DNA from: Streptomyces sp. 549
GTDB lineage: Bacteria > Actinomycetota > Actinomycetes > Streptomycetales > Streptomycetaceae
Length of the DNA: 64,000 bases
Assembly (NCBI RefSeq): GCF_030124175.1
Contig: NZ_JASKMT010000002.1
Span: 186,001 to 250,000 of the forward strand
Direction of reading: 5' to 3'
Part shown: positions 25,925-35,602 of the stretch, piece by piece
Layout: each line of letters begins with the position of its first letter
Numbering within the stretch: position 1 is the first letter of the stretch
Program-made: the position numbers and the translations under genes
The notes under the pieces: model-generated
Seen by the model: only the letters and a program-made list of their open reading frames with translations
Told to the model about the DNA's origin: nothing
The model's database searches: none

Positions 25925-26353
25925 TCACCTCCGCGTCTGCGCTGCGACGTGCAGTTCCGCCCAGACCCGTTTGCCCCACGGCAGCGGATCGCAGCCCCAG
26001 GAACCGGCCAGCGCTGCCACCAGCGCCAGGCCGCGCCCGCCTTCGTCCTCCGTGCCGGGGCTCATGAGTCCCGGACGAGCTTTCGACCTGTCCACGACAC
26101 CGATGCGCACCCGTGCCGCTGCCGGTCGGCTGACCGTGACCCGGATGAGGTGGCCCCGGGCGTGCCGCACCGCGTTGCCCACCAACTCGGTGACGACCAG
26201 GGTGCCGTCGTCTGCTGCTTCGTCCAGGCCCCAGACGGCGACGGCGACGCGCACCAGACGGCGGGCGGTGGCCGCGCTTCCGGGCTCACGCGGAAGCGTC
26301 TCGCTGTAGCGCGGACAGCCGGTTGAGCACGTCAGCGTCACAGGTGGCTGCAT
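25925..26353 (-). CDS. RsbW-like ATP-binding protein (HATPase_c_2)
   Basis: A 142-residue protein with a GHKL ATPase fold: the N box is VVTELVGNAVRHA, a D-x-S box is VVDRSKARP and the glycine-rich lid is EDEGGRGLALVAALAGSWG. This is the small stand-alone anti-sigma/regulatory ATPase class abundant in Streptomyces, often next to a XRE regulator as here. The ATG at 26353 fits the usual MQPPVTL-like beginning of the family; the frame is open back to an ATG at 26425. Confidence 0.85.
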   Translation of the reverse strand: MQPPVTLTCSTGCPRYSETLPREPGSAATARRLVRVAVAVWGLDEAADDGTLVVTELVGNAVRHARGHLIRVTVSRPAAARVRIGVVDRSKARPGLMSPGTEDEGGRGLALVAALAGSWGCDPLPWGKRVWAELHVAAQTRR

Positions 26354-26479
26354 TTGTCGGTCTGCTTTCTCGGCTCGGCCGAACCCCGAGACCACAGAGG
26401 AGGCCGCGGAGTGCTGTCCGTCCATGCAACCGAGTCGCCCGAGTTGCCTCCAGGGACGCTACGTCCCACTTTCGCGACG

Positions 26480-27696
26480 CTATGTGACGATCTCCAGGAA
26501 CTCCGCCAACGGACGCAGCCCTGACGGGTGGTTGGGGAGTGCCCACAGGTCGCGCACTATTGCCACGGCGAGCGTGTGGTGCCGCATCCATGTCGGTGCC
26601 ACCCGTCGAAGGGACTCCAGGGCCTTCACCGCCCCTGCCGCATCCCCGATGTCGGTGTGGGCCCGGGCGACGTCGAGCAGGAGCCACGTCCGCCAGGACG
26701 GCGGGGTGTCCTTGCTCAGCCGCATGCCCTTGGCCAGCGTCAACGCGTCCTGAGGGTGTCCGTACTGCACCGCCAGGCGGACACGTTCGATGCGGACCGA
26801 GGACGGGCTGAAGACGCTGACCATGCGGTTGTCGCCGCTGTCGGGCATCTTCGAGACGCGGGCTGCCTCCTTCTCCGCCGCCTCCATCATCGTCTCGTCG
26901 CGCGTGCGTAGTCGCCGCTGCGGGCGGCGGAGGTGGCGGCGCTCATGGTGAGTGCGCCCCACACCTTCAGGCCGTCGGCCGTGCCGGTACGGTCGGCTTG
27001 CGCCAAGTCGGCGGCAGCCCGGAGAGCGATGTGCAGCGCGTCCTCCAGGCGCCCTTGCCGCTGGTAGGTCCACGCCACGGAGTTGGCGATCATCGGCTGG
27101 AGCAGTGGGTCGCAGGACCGTCCTGCGGCGTCCATGGCGCGTTCCAGGCCCGTCAGGGCGAGGTCGGTCTTGCCCATCCGCACGGCGATGTGCCCGGCGA
27201 GCTGAAGCGCCTTGCCCAGGGCCGCGAAACCGGCCCCGCGGGCCTCGTCGCTGCCGTGGGCAGTGGCGGCGCGCGCGTCCGAGATCAAGTTCGGCAGCGC
27301 CTGCAAGACCGTGTCGAACTCGGCGGCGTGGTACTGCGTCCAGCCGTCTGCGATCTGCTCGCGCAGGCCGTCCAACGAGAAGCCGGGCTCGGGCGCGACC
27401 GGCTCCGGGCCCCAGAGCGCCGGCATGACGGCGCGGCGCACGGCTACGAAGCGCGGCCCGTCGTTCTCGCCCGATGACGCGACCGCGGGCGGGTCACCCA
27501 GAAGGGTGGTCAGCTCCACGCCGAGACCGTTGGCCAGCGCGTGGAGCGTGGGAAGGCGAGCCGAGTGCTTCCGTCCCTGTTCGAGTTGGCGGATGACGTC
27601 GACGGACAGGCCGGATCGGTCGGCCAGTTCTTCCTGCGTCAGGGAAGCCAGGCGGCGCAAGCGGCGCAGAGTCCGTCCCAGGTCTTCGTTTGCCAC
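26480..27696 (-). pseudogene. XRE-family regulator with TPR-like C-terminal region, frameshifted
   Basis: The first frame (27696 down to about 26890) encodes a helix-turn-helix (LRRLASLTQEELADRSGLSV and VIRQLEQGRKHSARLPTLHA) and a helical region ending SGDYARATRR at a stop. Homology continues in the next frame from about 26900 (ETMMEAAEKEAARVSKMPD and onward to LRPLAEFLEIVT). One missing base in GCGCG-ACGAG would restore a continuous protein of about 405 residues (DYARADETMMEAA). It is either a recent inactivation or an assembly indel. Intact family members pair with small RsbW-like ATPases such as the one encoded just downstream. Confidence 0.8.
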
Positions 27697-27774
27697 GCTG
27701 CCACCGTACGTCGCCGGGGCCGCCGGAGCCGCCGGACCTGGGGTCCCGGTCCCCGTCCGCCGGGCGGGACCATG

Positions 27775-30216
27775 TCAGGCCCCGGCGGAGGTGACGACCA
27801 GTTCCTGCCCGGCGACCAGCGTCAGGGGCCGGGTGGACGTGCCGGGGGCGCGTAGTTCGACGCGCCCGGCGCGGTCCGGGGTGATCACGGCCCGCCAGGG
27901 CACGCCCGCGCTCTCCTCGGCCTGCTGCCCGGCTCGCGGACCCGGCGCCTCCGGGTCGGTCCGCAGGCGGTTGCCCCAGGTCAGGTCGACGCGGGCGCCG
28001 AAGCGGGTGCGGACGCCGAGCAGGGCGCCGCCGGGCCAGGAGGCCGGGGCGGCGGGCAGCAGCACCAGGCGGTGCGGGGTGGACTGGAGCAGCATCTCGG
28101 TCAGCAGTGCGGGTAGGGCGTGGGCGGCGTCGGCGTTGTAGACGTCGCGTCCGGGGTAGTGCGCGCTCATCAGCGAGTCGTGGAAGTAGTCGCCGACCAG
28201 CAGCGCCCGCAGGCAGGCCTCGGCGCGGGGGGCGTCGGCCAGACGGGCGGCGATGAGACCGTGGTGCAGGTGGCCGTGGGCGGAGTCGTTCTCAGCGCCG
28301 CGCAGTTCCAGTGCCCGGTGCGCGGCGGCGGCCAGGTCCGGGGTGTCGTAGGGGGTGATCTCGTCCAGCGGCCAGACGCCGTAGAGGTGGCTCAGATGAC
28401 GGTGGTCGTAGTTGTCGGCCAGGTCCGGGTCGGCCCATTCGGCCAGCGCGCCGTCCGTGTTGACGCGGTACGGGGGCAGGCGGTCGGCCAGCGCCGTCCA
28501 CCGGTCGGCGTCCGGCCCCGGGTGGTGGGCTGCGGCGGTCAGCAGTGCGTGGCGGGCGGCGGTGACGTCCATGGTGGCGTTGCGGGTGACCCAGGAGGCG
28601 TTGGCCGGGCGGTTCTCGGGGGAGTAGGACGGCACCAGTACCAGCTGTCCGTCGGGACCGGCTCGGGTGAGGAAGTCCTCGTAGAAGGTGGCGACTTCGG
28701 CCAGGGCGGCAGCCAGGCGCGGGTGCGGGACGCCGGTGGCCTCCGCCTCGTCGAGCAGCGGCTTCAGCAGCCAGTCGGCGCCCGCCGTCCACAGGTGCAG
28801 CGGGTAGGCGCGCTGGAAGTGGCGGGTGTGGCCGGACTCGCCGTCGGTGTGGGAGGGCGCCACGACCCCGCGGGTGCCGAACACGGCCCGCGCGTTGTCC
28901 CGCCAGTGGTCCCACTGGCCGAAGACCAGGGCGGCGTGCGCCGCGCCGACCTCCGGCAGGTCCGCCGCCGGTGCGGCGGCGATCTGGAGGTTGAGGTTGG
29001 CGTTGGTGGTGAACGCGCCGGACCAGGCGGTGTCCCAGTCCCCGGTCCACAGCCCGGTGAGGCGTGGCGGCAGCATGCCGGACGCCGACAGCAGGTGATA
29101 GCGCCCGGCCGCGTGGAGGCGTTCCAGCAAGGCGTGTTCGTCACTGCCCGCCAGCAACTCGCTGCCGGGGGCAGCCCGGCCGTCGGCCTTCGCGTCCAGG
29201 GAGAGCGACGCACGTCCGAACGCCGTTGCGTGCAAAACCACATGGCGGGTGAGGAAGTGGTCGAAGGCGGTGCCGGGGGTGGCGTCGGGCGGCAGCAGCG
29301 CGCGCAGGGCGTCGGATGCGGCGGGTGTGTCCCCGTCACCGCGGTGCCGTCGCACGCGGGTGAGCAGCAGCACCTCCTCGGCGTGCTCGATCGCGGCGCC
29401 GGTGCAGGAGATGGAGGTCCGGCCGCCGCGGACCAGGGCGAGCGTGACGCCTGTGAAGCCGAGGCCGTCGGCGTCCGGGTAGCGGACGCGCAGGCTGAGC
29501 AGCGCGCCCTCGGGGACGAGGGCCGTGCCGTGGCCGACGGCCAGGCGGTCGGGGGCTCCGGGCAGCCGGTGGTCGAGCGAGAGCAGCCCGCTGATCCCGC
29601 CACCCGCGTCGGGCGCGCGCCGGAGGCCGTGGGGGCCCCGGAGGCCGCCCGGGCTTGGGCGGTTGGGCGGGGCCGCGCGGCCGTCCGCGTGCATGTCGCC
29701 CGTGGTGCGGAGGTGCTGCACGATCACGTCGTCGGCCCGGGAGACGAAGACGCGGCTGTCGCGGTCGGCGGTGCGGGCGGTGACGACGCCGGACGTGTAG
29801 TCCACCTCCCGCCGGTAGCCGAGGGCGCGGGCGTCGGCGCCCTCCGGCGCCGCGCCCGCCCCGCCCACCGGAGACGTCCCACCCGGCTCGCCCCCGCCCC
29901 CGGAAGCGTGGCGGAAGCGGGTCATGAAGGCCGGGTGGAAGGGCTGCACCCACAGCAGCGGGCGCCCGTCGGTGAAGGTGTCGGCGGCGTCGGTGTCCCC
30001 GGCGAGCAGCCGGTCCCGGAGTGACGGGAGCCGGTCGGCGAGCTGCGGCGGTCCGGCGTGCTCGCTGCCGTTGGGCCGGACCAGGCTGTGGTGGTTGACG
30101 ATCACCCGGTCGTCGTCCGGGTCGCCGAGCACCATGGCGCCGTGCCGCCCGTTCCCGCTGAGGTAGGCGTCCTCCCAGCGGGCTGCGGGCGCCGGCTCCC
30201 AGGAGCCCGCGCTCAC
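27775..30216 (-). CDS. GH95 family alpha-L-fucosidase (or alpha-L-galactosidase)
   Basis: An 813-residue glycosidase with no signal peptide, so cytoplasmic. An N-terminal beta domain (AYLSGNGRHGAMVLGDPDDD) leads to the (alpha/alpha)6 barrel with the GH95 landmarks TTNANLNLQIAA, SYSPENR (about residue 533), DNYDHRHLSHLYGVWP (about 605) and a C-terminal beta domain starting near LLQS. GH95 enzymes remove terminal alpha-1,2-fucose from galactose with inversion. The GTG start overlaps the GH42 stop codon by four bases (GTGA), so translation is coupled. In this operon it would remove the fucose cap of imported xyloglucan oligosaccharides. Confidence 0.88.
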   Translation of the reverse strand: MSAGSWEPAPAARWEDAYLSGNGRHGAMVLGDPDDDRVIVNHHSLVRPNGSEHAGPPQLADRLPSLRDRLLAGDTDAADTFTDGRPLLWVQPFHPAFMTRFRHASGGGGEPGGTSPVGGAGAAPEGADARALGYRREVDYTSGVVTARTADRDSRVFVSRADDVIVQHLRTTGDMHADGRAAPPNRPSPGGLRGPHGLRRAPDAGGGISGLLSLDHRLPGAPDRLAVGHGTALVPEGALLSLRVRYPDADGLGFTGVTLALVRGGRTSISCTGAAIEHAEEVLLLTRVRRHRGDGDTPAASDALRALLPPDATPGTAFDHFLTRHVVLHATAFGRASLSLDAKADGRAAPGSELLAGSDEHALLERLHAAGRYHLLSASGMLPPRLTGLWTGDWDTAWSGAFTTNANLNLQIAAAPAADLPEVGAAHAALVFGQWDHWRDNARAVFGTRGVVAPSHTDGESGHTRHFQRAYPLHLWTAGADWLLKPLLDEAEATGVPHPRLAAALAEVATFYEDFLTRAGPDGQLVLVPSYSPENRPANASWVTRNATMDVTAARHALLTAAAHHPGPDADRWTALADRLPPYRVNTDGALAEWADPDLADNYDHRHLSHLYGVWPLDEITPYDTPDLAAAAHRALELRGAENDSAHGHLHHGLIAARLADAPRAEACLRALLVGDYFHDSLMSAHYPGRDVYNADAAHALPALLTEMLLQSTPHRLVLLPAAPASWPGGALLGVRTRFGARVDLTWGNRLRTDPEAPGPRAGQQAEESAGVPWRAVITPDRAGRVELRAPGTSTRPLTLVAGQELVVTSAGA

Positions 30217-32249
30217 GTCGTGGCCTCCCGCAGCACCGCCACGCCGTACCGGGCGAGGGTGACCGGGCCGGTGTGGGTGGCGCCGCCGAGCAGGTCGCGG
30301 TGGGTGCCCGGCACGTCGAACTCCACTGCCTGCCGGGTGTGGTTGAGCAGGAACAGCAGCGGTCCGCGGCGTACCGCCTCGACGCCCTCCGGCAGTCCGG
30401 CGACCACCGGGTGCACTCCGGCGTCGGCGGCGGCGCGGGACAGCAGCCCGCGCAGCCCGTCCGGTTCGGGCAGCGTGCCGAGGTACCATGCCCGGCCGCG
30501 GCGCAACACTGCCGGTAGGCCGTCCAGTTCACCGGTCCGGTACGCGACGGCGACTTCGGCGGTGCCGGCGGGTTCCAGCTCCTCCGACCACAGCGTGCCG
30601 CGGAACGTGCCGCAGTCCACGGTCTCCCCGGCGTCCAGCGGCCACCACTCGTGCACGGTGCGGATGCCGAACAGTTCACGCAGCCGGTGGTCCATGCCGC
30701 CCTCGCGGACCCGGTCGTCGGCGTCGGCGACGCCGGTGTGGAATCCGCAGACGAGGGTGCCGCCGCCCTCGACGTAGCGCACCAGGCGATCGATCGCCTC
30801 GTCGCGCAGCAGGTAGAGCTGCGGGATCACCACCATGCGGTAGGCGGCCAGGTCGCCGCTGACGGGATGGGCGAAGTCGGTGGCCAGCCCGGCGTCCCAG
30901 AGCGCCCGGTGCCAGGCGGCGACCACCTGCGGGTAGTCGACCTCGGTGGACGGACGGCCGTCCTGCTGGCCGGCCCACCAGGACTCCCAGTCGTGCAGCA
31001 CCGCGACCTCGGCCGGCACCGGCTGCCCGGTGACCTCGGGTGCGAGCCGGGCGAGTTCGGCGCCCAGCTCCCTGACCTCCTGGTACACGCGGCCGTGCTC
31101 CCCGGCGTGGCTGACCATGCCGGAGTGGAACTTCTCCGCGCCCTGCCGGGACTGCCGCCACTGGAAGTAGCAGACGGCGTCCGCGCCGCGGGCCACCGCC
31201 TGGAGCGACCAGAGCCGGTTCAGGCCGCGCGGTTTGGGGTGGTTCACGCCGCGCCAGTTCACCGGGCCCGCGGCCTGCTCCATGAGCATCCAGGGGCCGC
31301 CCGCCTGGGAGCGGGTCATGTCGGCGATCAGGGCGTGGTGCCGGGCGCCTGCGGCGTGCGAGCCCTCCACCGGTTTGGGGTCGGGGTAGCTGTCGACGGA
31401 CACCACGTCTTCGTGGCGGGCCCACTCCCAGCCGTCCTGGCCCTGCCAGAACGGCATGAAGTTGGTGGTGACCGGCAGGTGCGGGGTGTGCCGGGCGACG
31501 ATGTCGCGTTCGGCGAGGTAGCAGCGCAGCAGCGCGTCGGAGGTGAACCGCTTGAAGTCCAGCACCTGCGTCGGGTTGGGCAGGTACTGGGCGCGGCGCG
31601 GCGGGATGATCTCCTCCCAGTCGCTGTAGTGCTGGCTCCAGAACGCCGTTCCCCAGGCTTCGTTGAGGGCGGCGAGTGTGGTGTAGCGGTCGCGCAGCCA
31701 GCTGCGGAACGCGCGGGCCGACTCGTCGCCCCAGTCGTAGGTGCAGTACTCGTTGTTGATGTGCCACATGACCAGTGCCGGGTGGTCGGCGTAGCGGGCG
31801 GCCAGGTCCTCGGTGAGTGCGGTCGCGTAGCGGCGGTAGACGGCGCTGGAGTGGGAGAAGTGCTGGCGCGAGCCCCACCACACGGTCCGGCCGTCCGCGT
31901 CCCGGGGCAGCGTCTCCGGGTGGAGGCGGCCCATCCACGGCGGTGGTGACGCGGTGGGGGTGGCGAGCACCACCGAGACGCCGTTGCCGTGCAGCAAGTC
32001 CATCAGGCGGTCCAGCCAGTCGAACTCCCGGGCTCCGGGGGTGGGTTCGATGCGGGACCAGGCGAAGACGCCGACGGTGGCGGAGTTCACGCCGGCGCCC
32101 TTCATCAGGCGCACGTCCTCCTGCCAGGTCTGCTCGGGCCACTGCTCGGGGCTGTAGTCGCCGCCGAACAGGATGCGTCCGCGGGTCGCGGTCCGCAGCG
32201 AAGGCGGGTCAGGGGCGAGTGCGGGCCGCGGGGTGGGCACGGGCGTCAC
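30213..32249 (-). CDS. GH42 family beta-galactosidase
   Basis: A 678-residue cytoplasmic enzyme. The (beta/alpha)8 barrel begins with FGGDYSPEQWP, the acid/base Glu is about residue 167 in WHINNEY, and the nucleophile Glu is about 324 in MLMEQAAG. A trimerisation-like domain (about 400-610) and a small beta C-terminal domain complete the family layout; about 680 residues is the usual length. The GTG start overlaps the GH74 stop codon (GTGA) and its own stop overlaps the GH95 start. Between GH95 and GH31 activities, it fits removal of beta-1,2-galactose from xyloglucan side chains. Confidence 0.92.
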   Translation of the reverse strand: MTPVPTPRPALAPDPPSLRTATRGRILFGGDYSPEQWPEQTWQEDVRLMKGAGVNSATVGVFAWSRIEPTPGAREFDWLDRLMDLLHGNGVSVVLATPTASPPPWMGRLHPETLPRDADGRTVWWGSRQHFSHSSAVYRRYATALTEDLAARYADHPALVMWHINNEYCTYDWGDESARAFRSWLRDRYTTLAALNEAWGTAFWSQHYSDWEEIIPPRRAQYLPNPTQVLDFKRFTSDALLRCYLAERDIVARHTPHLPVTTNFMPFWQGQDGWEWARHEDVVSVDSYPDPKPVEGSHAAGARHHALIADMTRSQAGGPWMLMEQAAGPVNWRGVNHPKPRGLNRLWSLQAVARGADAVCYFQWRQSRQGAEKFHSGMVSHAGEHGRVYQEVRELGAELARLAPEVTGQPVPAEVAVLHDWESWWAGQQDGRPSTEVDYPQVVAAWHRALWDAGLATDFAHPVSGDLAAYRMVVIPQLYLLRDEAIDRLVRYVEGGGTLVCGFHTGVADADDRVREGGMDHRLRELFGIRTVHEWWPLDAGETVDCGTFRGTLWSEELEPAGTAEVAVAYRTGELDGLPAVLRRGRAWYLGTLPEPDGLRGLLSRAAADAGVHPVVAGLPEGVEAVRRGPLLFLLNHTRQAVEFDVPGTHRDLLGGATHTGPVTLARYGVAVLREATT

Positions 32250-34579
32250 CGCCCGTCAGCGGCGGTGCCGCCCTGCCGGGCGCCGGCTGACCGGCGGGTG
32301 GCGGGGGCCGGGTCGCCGTACTGGATGCCGCGGCCGTTGGTGCCGAGGTAGACGCGGCCGTGTACGCGCGGGTCGCCGGCGATCGCCGCGCCGGTCCAGC
32401 CCCACTGGTGGGCGTCGTCGTTGACGCGTATCCAGCTGCGGCCGGTGTCGTCGGAGCGGTAGACGCCGGTGGTGTCGCCGACCGTGCCGGTCTGGAACAG
32501 CGCCGGGTAGGTGCAGCCGGGGGCGGCCTTGCCGAAGCCCAGCACGTAGGAGGCCCGGCACCCGGGGACCTGGCGGAAGGTGCGTCCGCCGTCGGTGGAG
32601 CGGTGCAGGCCGCCCTCCTTCGCCGACAGCCACAGGTCGCCGGTGCGACCCGGGGCGGCAGCGACGCGGAACTGCGTGTCGCCGGACGGCAGGCCGGTGG
32701 CGGCACGGGAGAACGTGGCGCCGCGGTCGGTCGAGACGTGCAGCTCACCGCTGGTGGTGTCGTAGGCGTAGAACCGGGCGGGGTTCACCGGGTCGGCGAC
32801 CGGGGCGGCCCCTCTGGGGCAGGTGGCGCTCTCGGTCCAGGTGGCGCCGCCGTCGACGGACCGGTACGCGGGGTGGCGGGTGCCGTCCCAGTGCACGAAG
32901 GACCACAGCAGGGTCCGGCCGTCCGCACTCACCGCGATCGGCCCCGGCGCCTGGGGGGCGAGGTCGGGCTGCGAGGCGAACGGCTGCCATGTGCGGCCAC
33001 CGTCGCCGGACCAGGCGCCGTTGCCGTTGTCGCCCCAACCGGTGCGGACCACGTAGGACGGCCGGGCGGCGGCCTGCGCGAGGCCGGTGGCGGTGCCGAA
33101 CACGGGCTGGGTCGCCATGCCGCGCGACGGCGAGGCGGTGAGCGAGTCGTGGTACATGACGCCGATGTCGGCCAGCCCGCTCAGCAGGTGCGCCTTTCCG
33201 GTGGGCGGCGACAGCAACTGCCTTACGGACGACTCCTCCAGGCCGCGGATCTGCGGCTGCCAGCGGCGCAGGTCGCGGGTGGCGTAGAGCGTGGCGCCGG
33301 TGCCGAACACCACGTGCTCGGAGTGGAACGGGTTGATCGCGACGGTCTGGATCCACCACCCGAACTTGGGCTGGTCGTTGCCCCACCGCAGGTAGGGCGT
33401 CTCGGACACGTCGAGCACCGCGTCGTCCTTCAGAGAGGTCCAGCGCCCGCCCGCGTCGGTGGACCGGAACAGCGTGTCGATCGACGACCAGCGGTTGTTG
33501 GTGGAGACGACGACGGTACCGGGACGGGAGGCGTCGACGTCGAGGCCGCCGTAGCCGAAGTTGTCCTCGCCGCCGGGCCGGACCGGGGTGATGTCCGTCC
33601 ACCGGCCGGTGGCGGTGTCCAGCCGGTGCACCGAGCCGTCGGTCTGCCCGTTGGGGCCGGGCGCGTCGGCGTAACTGACGTACAGCGCACGGGTGGTGCT
33701 GTCGTACGCGGCACGGATGGGGATACGGGCACGGGCGCCGGTCGGGCGTCCGGGCACGGGCACCCACCGGCCGCTCTCCAGGCGGTACAGGTTGGCGTCG
33801 CCCTCGCCGCCGTCGCCCCAGCCCGCGTAGACGGTGCGCCCGGCGGCGACGAGCAGCGTGACGCCCTGGCCGCTGGACGAGGGGGTGGCGGGGAAGGGCG
33901 CGGGAGCGAAGGAGGCGCCGCGGTCGCGGGAGACCAGCAGGCCGTCGTGGCGGGTGCCCAGCCACAGGGTGGCACTGTCGGTTGGGTCGACGAGCAGCCG
34001 CTCGCCGGTGCCCCGGCCGTCCTCGTTGGCGCCGAGCTTGACGGCCAGGTCGGTGCGGTCCCAGGTGGCGCCCCGGTCGGTGGAGCGCAGCACGGCGCCG
34101 TCCCCGGCCCACGGCTGGGTGTAGGTGCCGACGGCCAGGTAGAGCCGGTCGGGATGGGCGGGGTCGACGGCCATGGCCTCCACGCCGGTGAGGTTCCAGT
34201 CGTCCCAGCCGAGGTCGTCGTTGAGCGGCGTCCAGCGTGCGGTTGCGTCGTCCCACCGGTAGGCGCCGCCGATGTCGGTGCGGGCGTAGGCGAGGCCGCG
34301 GACCCGCGGATGGAACAGCATGCCGGTGACGAAGCCGGTGCCGCCGATGAACACGTTGCGCCAGCGGTAGGGCTGCGCGCCGGAGGCGGAGGCGGACGGG
34401 GGCCGGTGGGGGGCGGACGCGGCGGCGGGCGCGGCGGCGGCCAGGGCGACGGCCGCGCCGGTGGCGGCGGCGGTCGCCAGCACCGTGCGCCGGGTCGGGG
34501 CGGAACGGCCGACGGCGGTTGGCTCCGGAGTGGCCTCCGGAGTGGGCTCCGGGGCGTGGTGGGGCTGGGATTCGGGCAT
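32246..34579 (-). CDS. Secreted GH74 family xyloglucanase
   Basis: A 777-residue enzyme with a twin-arginine signal (TRRTVLATAAATGAAVAL) and cleavage near AAASA. The mature part is a two-lobed set of beta-propeller BNR repeats (many STDRGATW-like boxes). The two catalytic Asp residues of GH74 are recognisable: about 102 in YARTDIGGAYRW and about 471 in LSGLADIGVMYHD. GH74 enzymes cut the beta-1,4-glucan backbone of xyloglucan. The ATG at 34579 has AGGAAGG eight bases upstream; a GTG at 34588 is too close to that site. No carbohydrate-binding module is attached. It is the only exported glycosidase in this operon. Confidence 0.92.
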   Translation of the reverse strand: MPESQPHHAPEPTPEATPEPTAVGRSAPTRRTVLATAAATGAAVALAAAAPAAASAPHRPPSASASGAQPYRWRNVFIGGTGFVTGMLFHPRVRGLAYARTDIGGAYRWDDATARWTPLNDDLGWDDWNLTGVEAMAVDPAHPDRLYLAVGTYTQPWAGDGAVLRSTDRGATWDRTDLAVKLGANEDGRGTGERLLVDPTDSATLWLGTRHDGLLVSRDRGASFAPAPFPATPSSSGQGVTLLVAAGRTVYAGWGDGGEGDANLYRLESGRWVPVPGRPTGARARIPIRAAYDSTTRALYVSYADAPGPNGQTDGSVHRLDTATGRWTDITPVRPGGEDNFGYGGLDVDASRPGTVVVSTNNRWSSIDTLFRSTDAGGRWTSLKDDAVLDVSETPYLRWGNDQPKFGWWIQTVAINPFHSEHVVFGTGATLYATRDLRRWQPQIRGLEESSVRQLLSPPTGKAHLLSGLADIGVMYHDSLTASPSRGMATQPVFGTATGLAQAAARPSYVVRTGWGDNGNGAWSGDGGRTWQPFASQPDLAPQAPGPIAVSADGRTLLWSFVHWDGTRHPAYRSVDGGATWTESATCPRGAAPVADPVNPARFYAYDTTSGELHVSTDRGATFSRAATGLPSGDTQFRVAAAPGRTGDLWLSAKEGGLHRSTDGGRTFRQVPGCRASYVLGFGKAAPGCTYPALFQTGTVGDTTGVYRSDDTGRSWIRVNDDAHQWGWTGAAIAGDPRVHGRVYLGTNGRGIQYGDPAPATRRSAGARQGGTAADGR

Positions 34580-34645
34580 GGCGGACACCTTCCTGGGGGT
34601 GGGGGAGGGCGGTGCGGGCGGCGACCAGGGCTTGACGGGGAGGGG

Positions 34646-35602
34646 TCAGCCCTTGACGGCGCCGGTGAGCATGCCCTTCTTGAAGTGCTTCTGGACGAAG
34701 GGCGACAGCACCGCCACGGGCAGCAGTGCGAGCACCATGACGGCCATCTGGATGGCCAGCGGCGACAGGTTGCCGGTGTTGATGGCCTGGGCCAGACCGG
34801 TGGGCCGCTCCTGCTTGAGGACGAGCTGGTTCATCACGTTCTGCAGCGGCATCATGTCCGGATCGCTCAGGTAGATCGAGGCGTTGAACCAGGCGCTCCA
34901 GTAACCCACCGCGTAGAACAGGGAGATGACGGCGACGACGGCCCGTGAGAGCGGCAGCACGATCTGCCACAGGATGCGGAAGTCCCCGGCGCCGTCGATC
35001 CGTGCGCTCTCGATGAGTTCCTGCGCGGTGTTCATGAAGAACGCGCGCAGCACCAGCACGTTGAACACGCTGATCGCGCTGGGCAGGATCAGCGACAGAT
35101 AGGTCCCGGTCAGGCCGACGGCCTGCACCACCAGGTAGGTGGGGATGAGGCCGGCGCTGAAGAACATGGTGGCCAGCAGCAACAGCAGCAGCGGCCGGTG
35201 GAACATCGAGCCGCTGCGGGACAGCCCGTAGGCGCACAGCACCGACACCGTCATGCTGAACAGGGTGCCGACGACCGTCACGCCCAGGCTCACCATCGTG
35301 GCCCGGGTGACCTGGCCGCCGCTGAGCAGTTCCTGGTAGGCGACGAAGGTGACGCCGCGCGGGATGACGACCAGCCCGCCGGCCTCGGTGATCGTCTTCA
35401 CCGACGACAGGCTGGTGACGACCACCACCCACAGCGGGAAGAGGACGGCCGCGCACGCCAGGGTCAGCAGCACGCCCTTGCCGGCCAGCCCGGGCGGCGT
35501 CGGCTGCTCCTCCCAGACCGGCCGCAGGTGCGTGCCGGCCGGAGAGCGGCCCGGTGCGCGGGCCGGCCCGCGCACGGGACGGCGGCTCGTGGTGGTGCTC
35601 AC
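34646..35602 (-). CDS. Carbohydrate ABC transporter permease (MalG/LplC-like)
   Basis: A 318-residue inner-membrane protein with six predicted helices. The EAA loop that contacts the ATPase reads ESARIDGAGDFRILWQIVLP. The C-terminus QKHFKKGMLTGAVKG is typical of the second permease of sugar importers. The GTG start overlaps the upstream permease stop codon (GTGA). No ATPase gene is present, so the shared ATPase MsiK encoded elsewhere is the likely partner, as for most Streptomyces sugar importers. Confidence 0.93.
   Translation of the reverse strand: MSTTTSRRPVRGPARAPGRSPAGTHLRPVWEEQPTPPGLAGKGVLLTLACAAVLFPLWVVVVTSLSSVKTITEAGGLVVIPRGVTFVAYQELLSGGQVTRATMVSLGVTVVGTLFSMTVSVLCAYGLSRSGSMFHRPLLLLLLATMFFSAGLIPTYLVVQAVGLTGTYLSLILPSAISVFNVLVLRAFFMNTAQELIESARIDGAGDFRILWQIVLPLSRAVVAVISLFYAVGYWSAWFNASIYLSDPDMMPLQNVMNQLVLKQERPTGLAQAINTGNLSPLAIQMAVMVLALLPVAVLSPFVQKHFKKGMLTGAVKG

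Noticed and set aside
28120..30024. Long plus-strand frame antisense to GH95 (634 codons)
   Set aside because: Gly/Val/Arg-biased shadow of a clear GH95 gene, typical of very GC-rich coding DNA.
32360..34948. Plus-strand frame of 862 codons antisense to GH74
   Set aside because: Shadow frame with no domain; all family motifs are on the minus strand.
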